Assembly (NCBI GenBank): GCA_947488625.1 | Contig: CANKZR010000002.1 | Coordinates: 310,001 to 374,000 of the forward strand | Direction of reading: 5' to 3' | Origin: an uncultured Sphingomonadaceae bacterium | GTDB taxonomy: Bacteria > Pseudomonadota > Alphaproteobacteria > Sphingomonadales > Sphingomonadaceae | Length of the DNA: 64,000 nt | Shown: positions 54,544 through 64,000 of the stretch, piece by piece | How the letters are laid out: the number at the start of each line of letters is the position of its first letter | Position numbering within the stretch: position 1 is the stretch's first letter | Notes under the pieces: model-generated | Database searches by the model: none | Told to the model about the DNA's origin: nothing | The model's input: only the letters and a program-made list of their open reading frames with translations | Program-made: the position numbers and the translations under genes

Positions 54544-55263
54544 TTAGAAGGGCCGGAACACGCTCAGCAATGGGACCGTCTGGATGATGTCGCGGAATGT
54601 CTGCCGGGTCCGCGAACCATCGACCACGATGATATCGCCGCGGTAGATAGCCGGATCAGGCTCCTGTCCACGGCGGATGGTCGTGAGGTCGAATCCTGCG
54701 GCCATGCGCTGGCCGTCGATCTGGCGGAACACGATAACGGTGCCGGCATTGGCGTTCTGGTCCAGCCCGCCGCCAAGGGCGATGGCCTGGAGCAGGCTGA
54801 TCTCGCCGAAGGTCGGATAGATACCCGGTTCGTTGACGGAACCTTCCACCGTGACGGAGCTGCCGGTCGCTTCCATCACGCCCACCGTGACATCGGGATC
54901 GCGCAGATACTGCTCCGACAATGCGGCCGTGAGGGTTTCCTGAAACTCGATAGTCGTCTTGTCGGCGGCAGAAACGCTGCCGACCAGCGGCATTGCGATA
55001 TTGCCGGTCAGGTCGACCTGGTATTCGCCCGAAAGCTCCTCCACCTGGAAGACGTTGATCGAAAGCTTGTCGAGCGGAGCGATCCGGTAGTCTTCGGTGA
55101 GCCGGTTCATGGTCGGGGCATCGGGCCGACCGAAGCCTGCCGTGTCGTAGGATACGTAATCGCTGCGCGAGTTTCCGGCGCAGGCAGACAACAACACGGC
55201 AGCGCCCACGACGCCCGCCCACTTCACTGATCGCAAGGATTCAGGTTTCGTACGACCAATCAT
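54544..55263 (-). CDS. Polysaccharide export lipoprotein (Wza/GelD-like, short form)
   Basis: A 239-residue outer-membrane export protein from ATG 55263, with GGAGA at good spacing. Lipoprotein signal peptide with Cys28 in LLSACAG, then the Poly_export domain (YRIAPLDKLSINVFQVEELS; YQVDLTGNIAMPLVGSVSAA) and one SLBB domain (SVTVEGSVNEPGIYPTFGE). It is shorter than E. coli Wza and lacks the C-terminal amphipathic helix that forms the Wza pore. This is common in sphingan-type exporters, where another protein may form the channel. It is the likely partner of the Wzc-type kinase at 16249, 36 kb away. Confidence 0.9.
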   Translation of the reverse strand: MIGRTKPESLRSVKWAGVVGAAVLLSACAGNSRSDYVSYDTAGFGRPDAPTMNRLTEDYRIAPLDKLSINVFQVEELSGEYQVDLTGNIAMPLVGSVSAADKTTIEFQETLTAALSEQYLRDPDVTVGVMEATGSSVTVEGSVNEPGIYPTFGEISLLQAIALGGGLDQNANAGTVIVFRQIDGQRMAAGFDLTTIRRGQEPDPAIYRGDIIVVDGSRTRQTFRDIIQTVPLLSVFRPF

Positions 55264-55452
55264 CAAATCATCTCCATTCAGGGCAAGGCTTTCGCTTAGA
55301 TAGCCGCGCCTCGCAACCTAAAAATCATCGGGTACCAGAGCAATAGCCTATCTGCGATCGCTGACCGGACACCTGTCGTTGCGCCAAGGCTGAAGTGCGG
55401 GTGGATGGCCCATCCGGTTTTGACCTGACCTGAACGATTACGGCAAGTTAGC

Positions 55453-55686
55453 CTAATCCACGTGGAGAAAGGCGGCCAGCGGGTAGCGTCCGACGACTGC
55501 ATCGTTGCAATCGAGGACAGTGACATCCTGCGCCATGTGCAACCGCCCCGTGCCGATCTCGCAGGAGGCGTAATGCCGGGCAACGCTTTTCGCGACGAGG
55601 CCCACAACCGTCGCATCGGGCAGGTCCATGCAAACCTCCCGTGTGCGCCTGTTGCCACGCTCCAGATAGAATCGAAAGTCCGGCAT
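55453..55686 (-). CDS. Small DUF6894-like protein
   Basis: A 77-residue protein starting MPDFRFYLERGN, with MDLPDATVVGLVAKSVARHYAS in the middle and VTVLDCNDAVVGRYPLAAF at the end. This strand-helix-strand layout resembles the small DUF6894-type proteins that alphaproteobacteria carry in many copies. Function unknown. The 186 bases separating it from the Wza-type gene hold nothing I can name. Confidence 0.6.
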   Translation of the reverse strand: MPDFRFYLERGNRRTREVCMDLPDATVVGLVAKSVARHYASCEIGTGRLHMAQDVTVLDCNDAVVGRYPLAAFLHVD

Positions 55687-55750
55687 CGCGTTCCCTTCCC
55701 CCCGGACTCACAGCAGCGATGTTACGGTTTGATGACAATCGGGGTGCAAG

Positions 55751-55951
55751 TTGCCGAACCTGCGCTATGACACTCGCATGGCCGCTTTTGGATGCATCCT
55801 GCTGATGGTACTGCCGCTGCTGGGGCTGGTTATCGGCGGCTGGCTGGCCGGACCCGACGGCATGATCTGGGGCGCGGTCGCCGGGTTCGTCGTGGCTTTG
55901 GCCATCATCGGCGTTTTGGGATACGGCCTGGTGAAGGCACGCCGCCGCTGA
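55751..55951 (+). CDS. Small membrane protein
   Basis: A 66-residue frame from TTG 55751, or 57 residues from ATG 55778, with two hydrophobic segments (FGCILLMVLPLLGLVIGGWLA and WGAVAGFVVALAIIGVLGYG) joined by a GPDG turn and ending KARRR. The hairpin design with a basic tail suggests a real two-pass membrane peptide. Family and function unknown. Confidence 0.5.
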   Translation: MPNLRYDTRMAAFGCILLMVLPLLGLVIGGWLAGPDGMIWGAVAGFVVALAIIGVLGYGLVKARRR

Positions 55952-56103
55952 ATGGCCTCAGGCCTGGAAATAAGCTTGAGATAGGGCGAAATCACGAAAA
56001 ACAGCGCTGTGACCCGTTGCTACAGCATGATCGCTACAAGAAAGGCGGCAACCGCTCGCGACAACTGGCCGGAAAGGACATCGTGAATGGCACGCAAGCC
56101 GCG

Positions 56104-57540
56104 CTATCGCGGCAGTTCGGTAACGCCCATCAGCGCCTCGTCCACTGAGGCTGCACATTGGCGACCTTCGCGGATGGCCCAGACGACCAGCGACTGGCCC
56201 CGGCGCATGTCACCACAAGCGTAGATCGCCGGGTCCGAAGTGCGGTAGTCCTTCACGTTGGCATCCACGTTGCCGCGATCGGTCAGTTCCACGCCGCTCT
56301 GTTCCAGCATGCCCTGCTTGCGCGGGTGGACGAAGCCCATCGCCAGCAGGATGAGGTCGGCGGGCAAGGTGAATTCGCTTCCCGGCACTTCGGTCAGCTT
56401 GCCCTCAGACCAGTCTGCACGCACGCACTTCAGGCCCGTGACCTTGCCGTCTTCGCCCACCACTTCCTTGGTGAGAACGGCCCAGTCGCGCTCCACGCCT
56501 TCTTCATGGCTGCTGGAGGTGCGCAGCTTCATCGGCCAGTCGGGCCAAGTCAGCAGCTTGTTTTCCTTCTCGGGCGGCTGCGGCATGATCTCGATCTGGG
56601 TCACGCTTCTCGCGCCCTGCCGGTTCGACGTGCCCACGCAGTCTGAGCCGGTATCGCCGCCGCCGATCACGATCACGTGCTTGCCCGTGGCGGTTAGCGA
56701 ACCGCGCGGGGCGGCGCGGGTCTCGTCGTCGCCAGCGTTGCGCTTGTTCTGCTGTGTGAGAAATTCCATCGCCAGACGCACGCCGGGCAATTCCGCACCG
56801 GGGATTTCCAGCATGCGGGGATGTTCGGAGCCGCCGGAGAACACGATGGCGTCGAAATTCTCCTTCAGGTTCTTCACCGAGATATCGACGCCCACCTCGG
56901 TGCTGGTGCGGAAGGTGACGCCTTCGGCCTCCATCTGCACCGCGCGGCGATTGATCTGGCTTTTCTCCATCTTGAAGTCAGGAATGCCATATCGCATCAG
57001 CCCGCCCACGCGGTCGCTCTTCTCGAACACGGTGACCGAATGGCCCGCGCGCGCCAGCTGCTGTGCACATGCCATGCCAGCGGGGCCCGATCCGACCACC
57101 GCCACGCTCTTGCCGGTCTTTTCCTCCGGCACCTGCGGCTTGACCCAGCCTTCCTTCCATCCGCGATCGATGATCGCGCATTCGATGCTCTTGATGGTTA
57201 CCGGCTCGTCCGTGATATTGAGCGTGCAGCTTGCCTCGCACGGGGCGGGACAGATGCGGCCCGTGAATTCGGGGAAGTTGTTGGTGGAATGCAGCACTTC
57301 CAGCGCGTTCTTCCAGTCGCCTTCGTAGACGAGGTGGTTCCAGTCCGGGATGATGTTGTTCACCGGGCAGCCGTTGTGGCAATAGGGAATGCCACAGTTC
57401 ATGCAGCGGGCGGCCTGGTTCTTCAGGCCTTCCTCACTGTGCGGAATCATGAACTCCTTGTAGTGCTTCAGCCGTTCTTCCGGCGCATCATAGCTGCGAT
57501 CCTGGCGATCGATCTCGAGGAAGCCTGTTTCTTTTCCCAT
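56104..57540 (-). CDS. gltD: Glutamate synthase, small (beta) subunit
   Basis: A 478-residue NADPH-dependent flavoprotein feeding electrons to GltB. N-terminal Fe-S motifs [13 protein letters not shown] and CPAPCEASC are intact; FAD loop [19 protein letters not shown] and NADPH loop [14 protein letters not shown] follow. Length matches bacterial GltD. It lies 11 bases after gltB on the same strand. Confidence 0.97.
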   Translation of the reverse strand: MGKETGFLEIDRQDRSYDAPEERLKHYKEFMIPHSEEGLKNQAARCMNCGIPYCHNGCPVNNIIPDWNHLVYEGDWKNALEVLHSTNNFPEFTGRICPAPCEASCTLNITDEPVTIKSIECAIIDRGWKEGWVKPQVPEEKTGKSVAVVGSGPAGMACAQQLARAGHSVTVFEKSDRVGGLMRYGIPDFKMEKSQINRRAVQMEAEGVTFRTSTEVGVDISVKNLKENFDAIVFSGGSEHPRMLEIPGAELPGVRLAMEFLTQQNKRNAGDDETRAAPRGSLTATGKHVIVIGGGDTGSDCVGTSNRQGARSVTQIEIMPQPPEKENKLLTWPDWPMKLRTSSSHEEGVERDWAVLTKEVVGEDGKVTGLKCVRADWSEGKLTEVPGSEFTLPADLILLAMGFVHPRKQGMLEQSGVELTDRGNVDANVKDYRTSDPAIYACGDMRRGQSLVVWAIREGRQCAASVDEALMGVTELPR

Positions 57541-57551
57541 CGTGCTAACCC

Positions 57552-62207
<4,656 letters not shown>

Positions 62208-62411
62208 TCTTCAACTTCCTGTGCCGCGTGCATGCTCCGGGCGGAAGAATAGCACGCCCCGGAACCGGTTTCACCGGTAACGAAACGCGAATCAACAGCC
62301 TAAAGCTGCACGAAAATTTCGCGAAGCGCCCTCATGGCGACAGGAAGCAATTTTTGCAAGGTTTGGTGCACCGCAAAATAGCTTCGCGGCGGAAAAGTTC
62401 GGGTTTGCGAG

Positions 62412-64000
62412 TTACTTGCCCATGCGTTGCAAATTCATCAGCGCTTCGCGCAAGGCCCGCTCGTTGTCATCGTTCGAAGGCTTGGCGCGTTCTGCCCGTT
62501 GCGCGGGGGCGGTATTGCCCTGCATACGAGGCGGATCGAACGCACGCGATGCAGGCGCCCTGGTCGCCCGGCCGGACTGGTTTGGAAACAGCACCGCAGG
62601 CTCGGCGCTGCCTTCTTCAGGCTCCGGTTCGTCGATGCGGACGAATTCCTCGGCGTCGCGCTTGAAAGGATTGATCTGGGCGACTGGTGCTAAGTCCGCA
62701 GGTTCGTCCTCTTCGACTTCGCTACTTTCTATAACTGCACCTGCGGTGTGTGATGGGGCCGGCTGATCGAAAGCAGGGCGCGGCGTGGGCTCTGGCTCGC
62801 CCTCGCTGGTCAGCGGCAACGTGAAGGATGCGGCGAGGTCGTTGATTTCGTCGTCCTCGTCGTACTCTTCGCCCATGGCGGCGGCGGCGATGCCGGTCAG
62901 GGCACCGTAACGCTGGCCCGGAACCGCATCGGTATATCCGGACGAGATGCCGAAACCGGGCTGTGCCGATGCGTCGGCGACCTCGAGAGTTTCTGGCTGA
63001 ACCTGCGAACGTGTCTCCCGCTCGAAGGCCAGGGGCTCGGGCTGTGCTTCGGGCTTCCTGGCGTGATTGCCGAAATAGGCCGCCATCGCCTGCGCGGCTT
63101 CATCCGCTGCGGCGGTATCGAATTCGTCCGGCACCGGCGCTTCTGCCATTTGGGTATGGCTCTCGTCTTCGCCATTTTCTTCCGCGAGTTCGATTGCGGG
63201 CGAAGCCGTCGCGATTCTGCCTGCAGCCTTCTCGGCACTCCATTCACGGTGCTTTTCCAGCGTTGAGCCGAGGCGCTGTACGAGCTGGACGAGGCCATTG
63301 GAATGCGCTTCCGTTTCGTCCGCTTCCACGGCCGCGACAGGAGGGTCCGTGTCCCCGCCAGCATCGGGCGCGAAGTGCTTGTTCTCCATCTCCTCTGCCG
63401 GGTGCGACGATGCTTTGAAAATCTGCTTGTCGGACACACTATCCTCGCTCTCTTCCCCGAACTCGTCTTCCGGGGCGAATTGTCGCTCTTGGTCATGATC
63501 GACGGGCGTGTCGCTCATGGGGTCGCTGTTGTCGGTGCCTTCGTCATGTCGGGCCATGGATGGCGGCGAGAAGGACAAGGGTTCCCCGGCGGTCGCGCAG
63601 GATTCCACCGCCTTGCGATAGCCGACTTCGATTACAGGACGGGCTGAATTTCCGGAGGCGATGAAGTCCTGCCGCTCGTTCCGGGTGGCCTCGACCTGCT
63701 GCGACGTTGGTTCGCCATCGATCAACTCCGAGTCGGAATCGAGGTCGAGTGGCTCTTGCGCATCTCCGGTTTCCTGTTCGAGCTGCCGGGACGTTTCGTC
63801 GTGAAGAGAGGTATCCGAAACAAATTCCTGCCTTGCTGGCGCGGCTTCCGGTTCGGCGTTCTCGTCCACCTCCTGGTTCTCTTCCACCAGCGCATATTCT
63901 TCATCCGTCGCATATGCATCGGCATCATGCGGCTCTTCGCAAGCGCCGGGAAGTGGAGCGATGTTGAGGTAGTCGCTTGGACCTTCCTCTTCGGTAACCG
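62412..64000 (-). CDS. Long acidic low-complexity protein (5' part beyond window)
   Basis: The frame runs from the stop at 62412 to the right edge without a stop, about 529 visible residues; it starts outside the window. It is very rich in Glu, Asp, Ala, Pro and Gln, with no transmembrane segment or recognisable domain in the visible part. The C-terminal tail NDDNERALREALMNLQRMGK is a basic amphipathic helix that might be the conserved functional piece. A coiled-coil-prone stretch lies around GLVQLVQRLGSTLEKHREWS. I do not recognise the protein. Confidence 0.65.
   Translation of the reverse strand, partial: VTEEEGPSDYLNIAPLPGACEEPHDADAYATDEEYALVEENQEVDENAEPEAAPARQEFVSDTSLHDETSRQLEQETGDAQEPLDLDSDSELIDGEPTSQQVEATRNERQDFIASGNSARPVIEVGYRKAVESCATAGEPLSFSPPSMARHDEGTDNSDPMSDTPVDHDQERQFAPEDEFGEESEDSVSDKQIFKASSHPAEEMENKHFAPDAGGDTDPPVAAVEADETEAHSNGLVQLVQRLGSTLEKHREWSAEKAAGRIATASPAIELAEENGEDESHTQMAEAPVPDEFDTAAADEAAQAMAAYFGNHARKPEAQPEPLAFERETRSQVQPETLEVADASAQPGFGISSGYTDAVPGQRYGALTGIAAAAMGEEYDEDDEINDLAASFTLPLTSEGEPEPTPRPAFDQPAPSHTAGAVIESSEVEEDEPADLAPVAQINPFKRDAEEFVRIDEPEPEEGSAEPAVLFPNQSGRATRAPASRAFDPPRMQGNTAPAQRAERAKPSNDDNERALREALMNLQRMGK

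Overview
The window is GC-rich, tightly packed bacterial DNA, most likely from an alphaproteobacterium of the order Sphingomonadales (an Erythrobacter/Altererythrobacter-like organism is my best guess, inferred from gene content and order only). The clues are: a DUF3576 lipoprotein-leuS-lptE-holA run; lptC-lptA beside a short ribonuclease D; a DUF455 ferritin-like protein after a peroxiredoxin; a sphingan-type polyisoprenyl-phosphate sugar transferase; and a fused PssD/PssE-like glycosyltransferase. I saw no rRNA, tRNA, CRISPR array or insertion sequence.

Layout. 0-10.3 kb is mostly housekeeping: peroxiredoxin, DUF455 protein, M23 peptidase, galU, a phaB-type reductase, a beta-barrel-like secreted protein, leuS, lptE and holA. 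10.5-41.3 kb is a large exopolysaccharide (EPS) region. It holds an initiating sugar-phosphate transferase, GDP-fucose synthesis (gmd, fcl), a PssDE-type transferase, a Wzc-type tyrosine autokinase, two GT2 transferases and a NodZ-like putative fucosyltransferase. It also holds an acetyltransferase, an FkbM methyltransferase, two unrelated sulfotransferases, two Wzy-like polymerase/ligase proteins, a Wzx flippase, a GMC/SDR/2OG-oxygenase group, dTDP-rhamnose synthesis (rmlABCD) and UDP-xylose synthase. Inside it, 23.1-26.5 kb carries a gene-transfer-agent-type head-spike base protein followed by a 1032-residue spike-like protein. 41.4-46.4 kb is a RiPP operon with lasso-peptide-type enzymes: HPr-kinase-like kinase, a 44-residue precursor, PqqD-like RRE, B2 transglutaminase-like peptidase, asparagine-synthetase-like cyclase and nucleotidyltransferase. 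46.6-52 kb holds lptA, lptC, rnd, an ABC exporter, ung and a DksA-type zinc-finger protein. 52-55.3 kb is a second polysaccharide block: wecC, wecB and a Wza-type export lipoprotein. 55.4-62.2 kb carries small genes and gltDB. The right edge cuts a long acidic protein.

How it fits together. The EPS genes predict a polymer begun on undecaprenyl phosphate by the 10.6 kb transferase and extended by the PssDE-type and GT2 enzymes. It would draw on dTDP-rhamnose, GDP-fucose, UDP-xylose and possibly UDP-ManNAcA, and be decorated by acetyl, methyl and sulfate groups. Wzx would flip it, a Wzy would polymerise it, and Wzc with the distant Wza-type lipoprotein would export it.

The two most unusual items are these. 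First, the lasso-type operon has a precursor whose predicted core contains no Asp or Glu, so it cannot form the classical macrolactam; it ends in Ser, the residue such kinases are known to phosphorylate. Second, a capsule-binding-type GTA spike module sits among the EPS genes. A GT2 gene that appears to start at ATC is also worth checking.
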